This document shows positions 1 through 9,280 of a stretch of 64,000 bases of DNA, piece after piece. The notes beneath the pieces were generated by a model. The model searched no databases. It worked only from the letters and a program-made list of their open reading frames with translations, and was not told the origin of the DNA. The position numbers were made by a program, and so were the translations under genes. Each line of letters begins with the position of its first letter. The first letter of the stretch is position 1. This stretch comes from Zasmidium citrigriseum (taxonomy: Eukaryota > Ascomycota > Dothideomycetes > Mycosphaerellales > Mycosphaerellaceae), in the NCBI GenBank assembly GCA_002786025.1, contig NHNW01000001.1, positions 1,550,001-1,614,000 on the forward strand, in the 5' to 3' direction.

Positions 1-2
1 AC

Positions 3-398
3 ATGATCGAACGCCTTCTCACCAGACAACCCAACTCCTGGCGCAACATTTCTCGGCGACTCAAGTGGTGCCTTTATCAAAAGGAAAGACTGGCACTCTT
101 GCGAAACGATCTCGAAAAGTCAAAGGGCAACCTGAGCCTCATGCTAAGCATTCCTCTGAACAGTCAAACGCCGGTCGGACATGTGCGTCTCTCCACTGAT
201 GCGGACCACCGATGCCACTGCCACTGTGGTCTTCTCATCCTGGATGAGGCTCGGACACCGAGGAGGCAGCCATCCATGTCGAGTGAAAGCTCTGCGACGG
301 TAATCTGCATTGACCAAGAGGACTGCGTTGTGCAGGAGTCAGCCAAAACCACCCATCAATCAATGGAGATGACCCTGAGCGGGGAAAATGCGGATTAG
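3..398 (+). CDS. partial gene, 3' end of a protein with a fungal N-terminal-domain-like motif
   Basis: An open frame runs in from the left edge and stops at 396-398. The first ~50 residues are amphipathic and basic, with a WCLYQKERLALL segment followed by DLEKSKGNLSLMLSI. From memory this resembles the end of the helical fungal N-terminal domain (as in azaphilone-cluster protein L-type, NACHT and ankyrin proteins), where a tryptophan-basic helix is followed by a leucine-rich 'SLxLMLxI' helix. The remaining 80 residues are low complexity and not recognised. The ATG at 3 is probably internal, because the domain normally has about 100 residues before this point. Function is unknown; such domains are often near signalling or heterokaryon-incompatibility-type proteins. 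Confidence 0.45.
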   Translation: MIERLLTRQPNSWRNISRRLKWCLYQKERLALLRNDLEKSKGNLSLMLSIPLNSQTPVGHVRLSTDADHRCHCHCGLLILDEARTPRRQPSMSSESSATVICIDQEDCVVQESAKTTHQSMEMTLSGENAD

Positions 399-1001
399 AA
401 GTGACTTGAGGCTCCTCCCGAGAGCTTCAAGATGATCAACGGCCCGTCAATGTACATAACATGATCCTAACGAAGCCACGGCCATTCATGAAATCACACC
501 TAAGCATGCGCTGATTATGAAAGCAAGACGAACTCTGCCAAACACCTAGCTTTGCTACTATTGGACTTCTTTTCAATCAAGATTTTTGGAAATTCTTCAG
601 GACGGTGGCATCAACATTCACTCACTTGGCGCTAGCGTCTTGGCATTTCGCACCTCGGCAATAAGAGTTCGCTCATGTTCGGAAGAATGAGGCTTCACAA
701 TGAGATTGAATTGTTATGCACTGAACGCAAGACTATTCTACACCATCTGCACCCACCGGCTCAAAGGCCGTCGAGGACTCATCAGCAATCTTCGAAAATC
801 AATTCGCACGATCCATGGAAAAGCTCGGCTACCTGTGATGAGTCAGTCCACATCTCCGCTCTCTTCGGCAGAGTCTTTTGGCTTTCAATCATTTCAAAGT
901 CAGTAATGAACATGCATGATGCGGTCTGTGCTTGGTATCCAGTTTCAAGACGCTCGGACCCTCAGGGAGAACACGACGCCCAGACATACAAGCACCAGCA
1001 C
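399..1001. other. intergenic, no gene seen
   Basis: Convergent gap between the left-edge gene and the next minus-strand gene. No convincing coding frame, RNA gene or repeat is visible. It should hold the 3' untranslated regions of both. Confidence 0.5.
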
Positions 1002-2025
1002 TTAATCGCCAGTCTTCTCCAAATCCTGAGCCTCAGACATGTGGACATCCTCTTCGCCGGCCGGGCTCTCGATCTTGCGAAGCTGGAGCTGAGCAAGCTG
1101 AGAGAGCGCCGACATGAATTTGCCCTGAAGGTTCAGGGCCTGCATCTCGTCGGTAATGTCGATCTTCTCCACAGTGGTCGCCCCCTTGCGGGCCTTGCTG
1201 AGCTTCAGCCGGTTGACTTGATTCTTGATCTCTTGGCGGCTGTCTTCGGTGTTGTTGACGGTGCGCTGCAGTACGCTGGGGTTCTTCTCTTTGCCGACGA
1301 GGTCGCGGAGCTGAGTCGGCATATCGGCAATATCCTCGTCACTAGGGACGGGAGGCTGCTTTGGTTCGACTTTGGCAGCCTTCTTCGATGCATTGGCATT
1401 CGGCTTTGGATCTGCCTTCCCACCGGCTCGCCTCGTCTTCTTTGCCGTTGGCTCGGAATCCGAGTCACCCTTCTCGGTATGCGCGCCAGCCGACTTCGAG
1501 GCAGGTCTCTTGGCCGGCTTTGCTTCCGGGATTTGCTCAGAATCTGCCTCGACAGCCTTCCCCTGGTTCTTCTTGTCGGTGGGGTGCTCTGGTTGTGGCT
1601 GGTCGCCCACGGCGGCGCACTCGGACTCTGGACCTTCCTTCTTGTCGATCGGAGACTGGACTGGAGCGGGCTTCTTGCGTGGAGCAGGTCTCTTCAAACC
1701 CATGTTCTGAGTCTGTGGTCCTCTCTCCGTAAGTGCCGCTCGAGTGGCTGCCAGTTGCGCCTTCTCAGCCGGTGCTGCCCTCGTGCGTGGACGCTTGACT
1801 GGACTCCGATCTGCCCGCTCGTCGTTCTCCTTGTCGCTCTCGCCGGTATCGAACATTCCGTTGTCATTACTCATCAGGCCTTGATCTTCTTGGACATTAG
1901 CTCATACATACACACCTGACAGAACGGACGATCTACTTACAGGCTCTGGTGTTGCCGGACTTCAGGCCCTTGCCCTTGCCCTTCGTAGGAAGAGCACGGC
2001 CCTTCGGCGGCGGAGGCGAGGCCAT
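1002..2025 (-). CDS. hypothetical disordered, lysine-rich probable nuclear protein (2 exons, 320 aa)
   Basis: Exon 1 is 2025-1941 and exon 2 is 1879-1002; the intron (1940-1880, 61 nt) has a GTAAGT donor, a CTAAT branch-like sequence and an AAG acceptor. A second acceptor six bases upstream would also keep the frame. Joining the exons adds a proline/lysine-rich start (MASPPPPKGRAL) to the 290-aa main exon. The protein is mostly disordered, rich in K, P, A, E and S, with a KRPRTRA-type basic cluster that looks like a nuclear localisation signal. The last ~90 residues are more ordered, with predicted helices around DITDEMQALNLQGKF and LSQLAQLQLRK. I recognise no family. The large plus-strand frame over the same bases (675-1919) is an antisense shadow. 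Confidence 0.65.
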
Positions 2026-3066
2026 CTTGTCGAGAGTGGCGGAATGTGGGCTGAAGTCGAGGTTGAAATTGAGTGTGGTCGTGGTCGTGAATCGAGTCAA
2101 CAGACGGAGTCGCTGTCGGAGAGGAGGTGGGAAGGACAATTTTGCCGGGGGCTGCGGGCTATTTGTACCTCCACGGCGGCAGCGCGCGTGATAAGGGGCT
2201 GGCGAGTGAATATTCGCTCGTCGCTCTTGACTCATACAGCTCGTGAATGGATGACGTCGCCCCATCTCATCAACATGCCTCGAGTCACTGGACGAATAGC
2301 AGAGCGAGAAAGCGGATGTATCTGTGAGCTGTAGTGACCTAGGCGGTGCATAGTTGACTCGAGTCTGGACAAGAAGGCCTCTTGGGCCTGCCCAGCGGGA
2401 AAGTAGAGTCGAGGAATCCGTCATGGAGTCTCTGAGCGAGGGTTAGCAGACGTAAAGATACGTAGAAGTGCATCTTACGCTTGACATGCCTGATGGTCGA
2501 AGCCAGATGTGATCCTTGTGTGTCTTTCTCGGGAGGCGTCAAAGGTCATGTGCTGACAACTTGTGCGCTCTTTCCCTTGCCTTCAACACGGCTCGGCTGG
2601 GAGAATTCAATGCGCAGGAACGACCGCGGAAAGGCGAGAAGGGGTTGTCAAAGTTCGATTTGCGTCGCCGACAAAGCGGACATGCCAGTACTTTCTAAAA
2701 GCATCTTATAAGCTACCAGAAACTGCCATGAACCTCTCAGCTACCGGCATGGCTTGACCGAGTCACTCAGCCGGCCGTCTTGGGCCACTGCAAGTAGCTT
2801 TTACACAGTGGCAGAGCCGCGCTGTGGTGAATTGTCTCACATACGCTTAAAACACAAAGTGACAAGAAGTAAAAGGTAATGAGTGAAATAAAAAGTCGAT
2901 CCCTCAGTGTTCGCAGTCTATCCATAGTACAATCTGTATCTTGAAGCTACGTTGGCCAATCTGAAAAGCAGCTTCAGGTACATTGTCTTCACTCTTTGCC
3001 TCCTCTGATTTCTTCTCCCTTCGCCAAACCTCCTCTCGCAGCGCTCAATGTGATAGGCAGGAGCCT
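2026..3066. other. intergenic, promoter side of the 1002-2025 gene
   Basis: About 1 kb between the start of one minus-strand gene and the end of the next. Only short overlapping open frames occur; none looks like protein. It should hold the promoter of the left gene and the 3' UTR of the right one. Confidence 0.5.
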
Positions 3067-5994
3067 CTACTCGCTGTCGCTGCTGCTGCTGCCCAGCGCT
3101 GCCGAGTAAGATACACCTTCTTTCCGTGTTGCTCCCTGACACTTGAGCCATTCCTCCTCCGCCTCCTGTGGAAACAGCGCATCGAGCGCCTTGAGCATTT
3201 CGGTGGTGCTCGACTTCCAGCTTCCGTCTTCGTTGAGCTGCGTCACGTCTGATCTCATGTGTGGACGGTTCCACTCGGGCGTTGCTTCCGCCCGCCTACG
3301 GTACTCGCGGCCTTCGGGATCGAAGAAGTCGGTGATGCAGTTCATGCTGGGCATTCCCTCAGTCTCGTTGAGCTGTTTCTCTTTATTGATCCGCTCAATG
3401 AGGTCCGCGCGCACGAAGTCCTTCTTGACCCAGGAGTTCTGACCGTACGACGCCTTGATTTCTTTCTTGACAAGAGCTGTGAAGTCAAGCGATTCGCTGA
3501 TGACTTCTGGCTTAGGGCGTGAGTCTATCTCACGGAGACCAAGTGTCAAGCCAGAGTCGGCCCGATTCTGGAAGGCCTCGTAGATGTTGCGAGCGAGAGG
3601 CAAACCAGCTCCAGGCACTCGGTTGACGGAGTTGAAGAGGCCAGCAGCCGCGCCGAAGCCTGCTGGCGGCGAGGCGTCTTTGCATTGCGGGCTCTTGAGG
3701 AAGTCAATCAATGTCTCGGTGTGCGTGAAGCCGGCGCGCACAATCGGGTCTGGGTATTCGGGCTCGAACATTTCCGCGCAGGCACGTGGGTACCAGAAAG
3801 CGCAGGGGTCCATGGTCTGGTGCAGTAAGGTCTTCTTACGCTCGGCAGCTGCCCTGAGTCTTTCTCTTGGCGGGGAATGATAGATCGATCTCGTTTGCGC
3901 AACAGCTGCAGGCTTCTTCTCGCTCAACGCCAGAAGTCGGTTCTTCTTCACACGCTCGTTGTGTTGCCAGGGTGCGAGGGCGGCGCTAGCCACCAGCGAT
4001 GAGTCCAACAGAGTCATAGGGGTCTTAAAGACTTTGAAGGTCTTGAAATTGGCGTAGTCGGGCCAAAATGCGTCTCTGCTGAACAATCTTGGGTTGTCTT
4101 CGAACAGAGAGACATCTCCGACCGTCCCCAGTTCGGACTCCCGCGGCGGCAATCGACGTTGGACGTCGGCAGAGGGTAGGTAGGGGTAGTACATGTATCT
4201 GTACAACGAGAGTGCCATGGAGTACGAATCGTCAAGGGTCAGATAGCGCTCAACGATCGCGTTCAGGCTGAGAACGTCCATCGTCACGTACCCCATTGCA
4301 TCATCGTCGTTCTCCATGCCCGGTACGCCGAGGTCTTGGTAGAAAGCATGCTTGCCCTTTGGGGATCGATCAGCGTGATCTTTCATGTGCATCAGCAAAG
4401 GCCACAGTCGATCTTCCCGCAAAGTGCTACAGATCAACTTGGAGTAGTTGAAGCCATGGCGATAGGCAGTCCAGACTTTCTTTCCAGTCGAGTCATCAAG
4501 GCCGTGCAAGCGGCAGAAGTGATTGAGCTGCGTAGCGATGTCGATATTTCCAAGCTGACAAGGACAAGACATGCCGAGCTCGTTGGTACCTGGCTCATGA
4601 AGCTCACATTCCTTCTCGCCTTGTGGAAACTTCATGTCGTCTGGCCGGTCGCCATTGAGGAAACGGTTGCTGATTTTGAATGTTGGTGTGACCGTTCGGG
4701 GAGATCCACACCAGGGAGTGTACACAAACTTCTCGCGAGGGGTGTTCTGGTACATGTGGGCGATGGTTTTGTCGAGAACGAAGAAGTCGGACTGGTAATT
4801 CCACCAGTATTTGAGGACCTTGGTGTTGAAGATGGTTTCCTTGAAGAGGCGCTCCAGTGCAGGAACAGTTTGCTCGTTTGCAGTCTCGAGCATATGGACG
4901 ATGTTGAAGACGAGTGAGAGGTGTCTACCGATAGCGATGGTGAGCACCGAGCAAAGCTCCTCCAACTTGCCTTCGCCGATCAATTGATCGCACTCGCTTT
5001 TACTCTTGCTTTCAGCGAGCTCTCTTGGTAGCTTGACGAACTCGCAGTCAGCGGAGCAATGCGGAAGCATTCGTCCTGGCTTGCAATCTGCCGATACTCT
5101 CACACTGAGCTGCTGATTAGGGGCCAGCTCGAGGCTCTTGTGGAGTATCTCCAAAGCCGGTCGCACATGTTCTGGATCATTAACGACAGCGACGAAGGTA
5201 TCCGCACGACTCAAGTGTGTCTCTGGTGCCAAGTCGGACGGCTTGGAGTCTTCTCGGAACTCGTTGAAGCTGGTGAACGTGGTAGATGTGTCTGAAACTT
5301 TCTTCCACGCCCAGCTCATTCGCTTCAATTTCACGCCATCGAACATCTTCTCGGAATCAGGAAGATTGGCATCCTCTTCTATGAGCTTCTTGGTGGATGA
5401 AAGGTACTCGATCAGCGCTTTTCCAGACTCGTCGGGTAGTAGTGCCGAGTATTTGACTTCCATCAGACCCTCACAGGGTTTCTCAAGCAGCGCAAAGGAT
5501 ACGGGAATCTCGGACACTCCGGCGGTCAGTCGAAGCTGTCTTGCTTCTCCATCGGTGGTGAGCTCTGTGTAGATTCGGAGGTGGATCTTGAGAGCTGTGG
5601 CAATGACCCACAATAGATGCTCGTTGACTGGAAGTTGATCGGGGCAGTCGAGGATCGCGAAGATTTCGGTGTCCGTCAGTTCTCGAAATGCAGCCTCGTG
5701 TGCGAGGTAGGAGTCATGGAGTGGGTGCTGCTGATTGGATCGCACACGAAACGCGAAGTGCATCACCGCCTCTCGAACGGCGTGGTGCTTGCTAGGATTT
5801 CCGTATATCAGCCTCGAGAGGGCATGATAGAAGGTCAAGCCAAGGGCATCATTGTCAGCGGTTGACTCGACCTCCGGTTCCTCGTATTCGACGTAGTAGC
5901 GCGGTACGGGTGCGCCTGGGCTGGTGTTTTCGTTAGCTGGGGTCGAGGCTCCTTGAAGCGTGGTGTGGATGGTGTTGGTGCCTCCTGCGGGCAT
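3067..5994 (-). CDS. large single-exon protein with an OTU-like, probably inactive, N-terminal domain (975 aa)
   Basis: One uninterrupted frame from ATG 5994-5992 to 3067. Residues ~45-190 follow the OTU cysteine-protease pattern: a DNDALGLTFYHALSRLIYG helix where active enzymes have DGNCLFRAL, then a conserved-looking HHAVREAV helix, an EHLLWVIATALKIHLRIY segment like the 'EL-A-A-l-I-iy' strand, and MEVKYSALLP where active enzymes have the HY...L motif. Both the cysteine (G/L here) and the histidine (VK here) are missing, so it is at best a pseudo-deubiquitinase. The remaining ~780 residues contain many Trp/Tyr/Cys and a CELHEP...MSCPCQ stretch but no domain I recognise. The C-terminus is acidic and serine-rich (LGSSSSDSE). 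Cellular role unknown. The OTU call is my fold-pattern reading, not an alignment result. Confidence 0.7.
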   Translation of the reverse strand: MPAGGTNTIHTTLQGASTPANENTSPGAPVPRYYVEYEEPEVESTADNDALGLTFYHALSRLIYGNPSKHHAVREAVMHFAFRVRSNQQHPLHDSYLAHEAAFRELTDTEIFAILDCPDQLPVNEHLLWVIATALKIHLRIYTELTTDGEARQLRLTAGVSEIPVSFALLEKPCEGLMEVKYSALLPDESGKALIEYLSSTKKLIEEDANLPDSEKMFDGVKLKRMSWAWKKVSDTSTTFTSFNEFREDSKPSDLAPETHLSRADTFVAVVNDPEHVRPALEILHKSLELAPNQQLSVRVSADCKPGRMLPHCSADCEFVKLPRELAESKSKSECDQLIGEGKLEELCSVLTIAIGRHLSLVFNIVHMLETANEQTVPALERLFKETIFNTKVLKYWWNYQSDFFVLDKTIAHMYQNTPREKFVYTPWCGSPRTVTPTFKISNRFLNGDRPDDMKFPQGEKECELHEPGTNELGMSCPCQLGNIDIATQLNHFCRLHGLDDSTGKKVWTAYRHGFNYSKLICSTLREDRLWPLLMHMKDHADRSPKGKHAFYQDLGVPGMENDDDAMGYVTMDVLSLNAIVERYLTLDDSYSMALSLYRYMYYPYLPSADVQRRLPPRESELGTVGDVSLFEDNPRLFSRDAFWPDYANFKTFKVFKTPMTLLDSSLVASAALAPWQHNERVKKNRLLALSEKKPAAVAQTRSIYHSPPRERLRAAAERKKTLLHQTMDPCAFWYPRACAEMFEPEYPDPIVRAGFTHTETLIDFLKSPQCKDASPPAGFGAAAGLFNSVNRVPGAGLPLARNIYEAFQNRADSGLTLGLREIDSRPKPEVISESLDFTALVKKEIKASYGQNSWVKKDFVRADLIERINKEKQLNETEGMPSMNCITDFFDPEGREYRRRAEATPEWNRPHMRSDVTQLNEDGSWKSSTTEMLKALDALFPQEAEEEWLKCQGATRKEGVSYSAALGSSSSDSE

Positions 5995-6928
5995 GTTGGC
6001 GTTGCTCTTGAAGCTCTCCGAGCCAGGCTTGGAGGGAGCAGAGAGTAGATGTGGTGATGGTGGTGTGGATGCAGACGTGGAAGAATCGAAAAACTTACCG
6101 GTGATTTATGGCCTGGGCGCGGCGCTCGACACACAGCAGATTCACGTCGTCGAGGTCGAGTGACTAGCATGTGCAGTCACCGGCGTGCCGCTCGGAGGTG
6201 AATATAATGCATTGTTAGCAGTCTTTGTTAGTATAAAGGGCGATTGATAAAGGTCTCCAAGCTAAGAGTACAGGATGATAGGAAGGAACGAATCTTGAAA
6301 AGATGTAAAACCGATTCGAATGTTCGTTTGAAGGCGGAATTAACACGGAAGATATTGAGGGCCGTCCAGGACATGTTTGCTGCTCGGCGAGACAAGTCCT
6401 TGAGAGCCGTGAGACATGCAGCATATGCAGTCCTCGCTCTTAGACGGCCTTTCTTTGTCTCCTTGCGGAGAGTATCACGGGCCTTCACGTGCGCATGTCT
6501 TCGTTCTGCGGGCAAGTATCATGGCCAAACCGTGAGAAACAAGCACTCGAAGAATCGGGAGCTGTTGGGCTCAGCCTTGCGGAGAGGTCAACCGAGAAAT
6601 GTTCTTCTTCAAGCACTTTGATATGCCAGGGGCAGGTCGCAATGGCATGATCCCGGGGCCAGCGTTCTTGTAGCCATTGTAGAAGCTTCGAAGACGTGAG
6701 GTCCACTCGTGTTCTCACGGGTTGCGCTCCTTCCCAGGTTAGCTTCACGCGCACTGGTCATCGCATTCCATCAAGGACCGCACTCCGATTCTCGCAGTCG
6801 CATGCAAGCCATAGAAGCATCTCTTGGCCAGACGCGTACGTCGATGTTATTGTGAAAGCTCCCACGACGTGAGGCCTGGGGAAGGTTTCGCCGGTAGTCT
6901 CAGTAGCAGACCACGTGATCGGGCGTTC
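5995..6928. other. intergenic, weak minus-strand open frames only
   Basis: Promoter side of the OTU-like gene. Two short minus-strand frames (6754-6485 and 6515-6228) overlap and could be imagined as a small basic protein, but no splice pair joins them and neither resembles a known family. I do not call a gene. Confidence 0.4.
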
Positions 6929-7010
6929 CTAATCCGGCAAGCCGGGGAACGCAGTCACCGTGGTCTGAGGGTTAGAACAGCTAGTTTGGGAGATACGTCC
7001 GCGCTTCGGG
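6929..7010 (+). repeat. left terminal inverted repeat
   Basis: Left arm of the element; see shared blocks listed for the element. The outermost recognisable bases are CTAATCCGG. Confidence 0.55.
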
Positions 7011-7232
7011 CTTTTCTTAAGTAGTTTCTAATAAAATAACACAACGCGTAACGCTTTTAATAAAATAATGCCTCCGTAGACTCTTAGCTATATAAACGAT
7101 CTATCTTGACGTTTTTAAATCAAAAAAAAATATTATATACTCGTAAAGCTATTAACTTAAGAAGGCTAAAAAGCCTATTTTATAAATATGTGCTTCTAAG
7201 ACCCTAAAACAAGAACTAGACTATATATAAAA

Positions 7233-7259
7233 AATCGGGAGCCGATAAGTTATAGGGCT
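7233..7259 (+). repeat. internal inverted repeat, left copy
   Basis: Matches the reverse complement of 7429-7455 at 22 of 27 positions; both contain AATCGGGAGCCGA. Three of the five differences are C/T or G/A transitions, as expected if the copies diverged by RIP. It lies inside the AT-rich core. Confidence 0.55.
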
Positions 7260-7428
7260 AAACGCGCCGATTCTAAATATATAAAAATCGTTTTTATATC
7301 TTATTGCGTTAAATAGTTATCGGCTCTTAAAGTTCGCGTTTTCTAGTATTATAACTTTAGGCTCTAATAACATCGTAACTAGACTATATATAAGAAAACT
7401 TTATATATATAAAATATACCTCTCGATT

Positions 7429-7455
7429 AGGGCTACAGCTTGTCGGCTCCCGATT
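7429..7455 (-). repeat. internal inverted repeat, right copy
   Basis: Partner of 7233-7259 in opposite orientation, 169 bp away. This copy keeps more C/G, so it is closer to the unmutated state. Confidence 0.55.
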
Positions 7456-7824
7456 CTTAATAAGTGCTCTAGTTATTATAATATCTATTTAAGAACGTAC
7501 TTAATTTTACGTCTATTTATCTTAATAACTAAATAAGTACTAGGTATTATAACGTCGTACTTAGAACATAGTAAGTTTAAGACTCGTAGATTGTATATAT
7601 AAGATAATATTATAACATTATGTATATATCTCTAAGATTATCTAGGAAACTAAAAATTCCACCTAAAAGCGTGTCCCTAGCGTCGGCAAAGAGGTAGAAT
7701 TTCGTAAAACTCGGGGAATCGTCTTAGCGGGTCGTATCCTATCGCGCGGTGTACTCGGATCGATAGATTTCGAAAGTCGGTGTTGTCGTGTCGATGAAGA
7801 AAGGAAGCAAGTTTGGCTTCGAAG

Positions 7825-7903
7825 TCGAAGCTCGGCTGTATCTCCCAAGACCCCCGCTACCGCCCTCAGACTGCCTGCGGCAGATGCCCCGGAACGGGTT
7901 TAG
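7825..7903 (-). repeat. right terminal inverted repeat
   Basis: Right arm of the element, inverted relative to 6929-7010. It ends outward in GGGTTTAG. Confidence 0.55.
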
Positions 7904-8349
7904 TCTGCCAAGCAGCAGTCTGCACTGAGACTATTTCGCCGGCTTGCCGGCTGCCAAGCCGCTAGCGGAAAGTATTCACCTCACCTCCTGCCTCTCACAT
8001 GTCCACAACCACCATCATTACGCAGCAATGGCATCCACATTCCATCGAAAGCGGGCGGAGTCGCGCGTACTTGTGGCCTGAGGTCGCAATGGCTTTCAAA
8101 GACGAGCTTCTCGATTCAGATACCTGACACGCAAGTGCATCCTTCGCGGGAGCATTGCGTGTACACAGCCCCCTCCTATTTGTCGAAGGTACGGTATGTG
8201 GACGACATGCTTTTGTATTGAATCTCAGGCAACAGGATAAGTACTTTTGTGTGGTACATACATCTCGCCAGGTATCTTAAAGAACAGCGACTCTATAACA
8301 CAGCGCGATACTCGCTTGTACCCTCGAGTGCAGCACGACTATCATCAAA
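7904..8349. other. intergenic, promoter of the Kre9-like gene
   Basis: No coding frame of note. GC content returns to that of genic DNA after the transposon relic. A short CCGGCTTGCCGG palindrome-like motif (around 7939-7950) resembles CCGGCAAGCCGG near 6934-6945 in the left arm region. Confidence 0.4.
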
Positions 8350-8865
8350 ATGAAGCTCACCACTGTCCTCCCGGTCCTCGCGGCCTCTGCTAGCATCGCA
8401 AGCGCCAAGTCGCTCCTCGCTGTCTTCAATGACCGGATCACAGTCGGCGAGACTTACGAGGTCGAATGGCTCTCCGACAACAAGCAGGTACTCAAACACC
8501 AATCGACCACCACATCATCAACGTCCATCCTAACCAATGCTTCCAATCCAGAAACTCGAGCTCAAGCTCGTCCACAAAGAACCCTACGGCTGGAAGCCCG
8601 TCACCGACATCTTCTCGAACAAAGTGACAGAGCCAATGGGTGGCAACTACTCTTGGACTGTCAGCAAGAAGACACCTACTGGCGAGTAAGTGGACACAGT
8701 ACCTAGCTTTCGACGTGAAGGAAGTCAATGCTCATCGTGATTGGCAGGGGCTACGCCCTCTGGTTGAGCGGAGACAACGTCGCCAACCCTGGTACCGGTT
8801 ACGCTGACCTGACCCAATGGTTCGAAATCTTGCCGGCCGATGGTGGCAAGGAGGACTTGAAGTAG
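8350..8865 (+). CDS. small secreted Kre9/Knh1-like domain protein (3 exons, 129 aa)
   Basis: Exons 8350-8487, 8552-8685 and 8748-8865, with introns of 64 nt (GTACTC...CCAG) and 62 nt (GTAAGT...GCAG). The start codon follows a TCAAA context. Residues 1-19 form a clear signal peptide (hydrophobic VLPVLAASASIASA, cleavage near AxA-KS). The mature part has the VGETYEVEW strand, an LKLVHKEPYGWKPV strand and a YALWLSGDN...F-EI end, which together match the beta-sandwich of Kre9/Knh1-type and Ser/Thr-rich GPI wall proteins. It lacks the Ser/Thr-rich tail and a GPI signal, so it is probably released or wall-associated rather than anchored. Family members relate to beta-1,6-glucan and wall assembly; a specific role here is inference. 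Confidence 0.82.
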
Positions 8866-9280
8866 AACACCGCACACTACAGACTTCTTTTGGAAAGATC
8901 GATGCACGGCAATCCAGAATCGTACTTACCTAATGATGGCCACGAAGAAGAATCACTCGTCGTACACCACCGCAAGCTGAAAGCTGTATATGATGATCAA
9001 TTCAATGGTCCCTGTATCTCTGCTTGTCATATCAACTCTGCTTGTTCTTCAAGCAGGCCCGGGTGCTATTTAAAAAGTCCTGTCTAACCATGTCGAACTT
9101 TCTGTCTTGATGTGGCGAGACTGGTGTATGCGTTTGCTTAATCTCTGGCGGCAGGTCCGTCGTGCTGTTGCATGCTTGCTATACAGACCTTGTCTCCCTG
9201 CAGTCTGCCGATCCTGACGACCACACCGCTCGAGACGGCCGATGAAGCACGAAGAGCATGTCTCCGGCTTCTCACTCAGT
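8866..9280. other. convergent intergenic, no gene seen
   Basis: Space between the 3' ends of the Kre9-like gene and the M20 peptidase gene. Only short frames without family resemblance are found. Confidence 0.5.

Larger units (their letters stand above)
6929..7903. mobile_element. relic of a non-autonomous DNA transposon, RIP-like AT-rich core
   Basis: Two imperfect inverted arms, 6929-7010 and 7825-7903, flank a core of about 800 bp. Shared blocks in order from the outside are CTAA-, CCGGGG (6942-6947 versus 7887-7892 inverted), GTCTGAGGG (6963-6971 versus 7863-7871 inverted) and TTGGGAGATAC (6986-6996 versus 7838-7848 inverted), with matching spacing; many other differences are C/T or G/A transitions. 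The core (about 7020-7660) is strongly AT-rich and TpA-rich with no open frame, unlike the GC-balanced flanks, which fits repeat-induced point mutation. No transposase is left. I could not identify a target-site duplication, so the superfamily is open. Confidence 0.6.

Noticed and set aside
675..1919. 414-codon plus-strand open frame
   Set aside because: Lies antisense to the spliced disordered-protein gene at 1002-2025; its translation is leucine/arginine-rich with no domain, as expected for the complement of K/P/A-rich coding sequence.
7904..8060. Extending the transposon outward to the CCGGCTTGCCGG motif near 7939
   Set aside because: The similar motif on the left (6934-6945) is much closer to the shared inner blocks than on the right; spacing fits only if an insertion occurred. 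I set the boundary where spacing matches on both sides.
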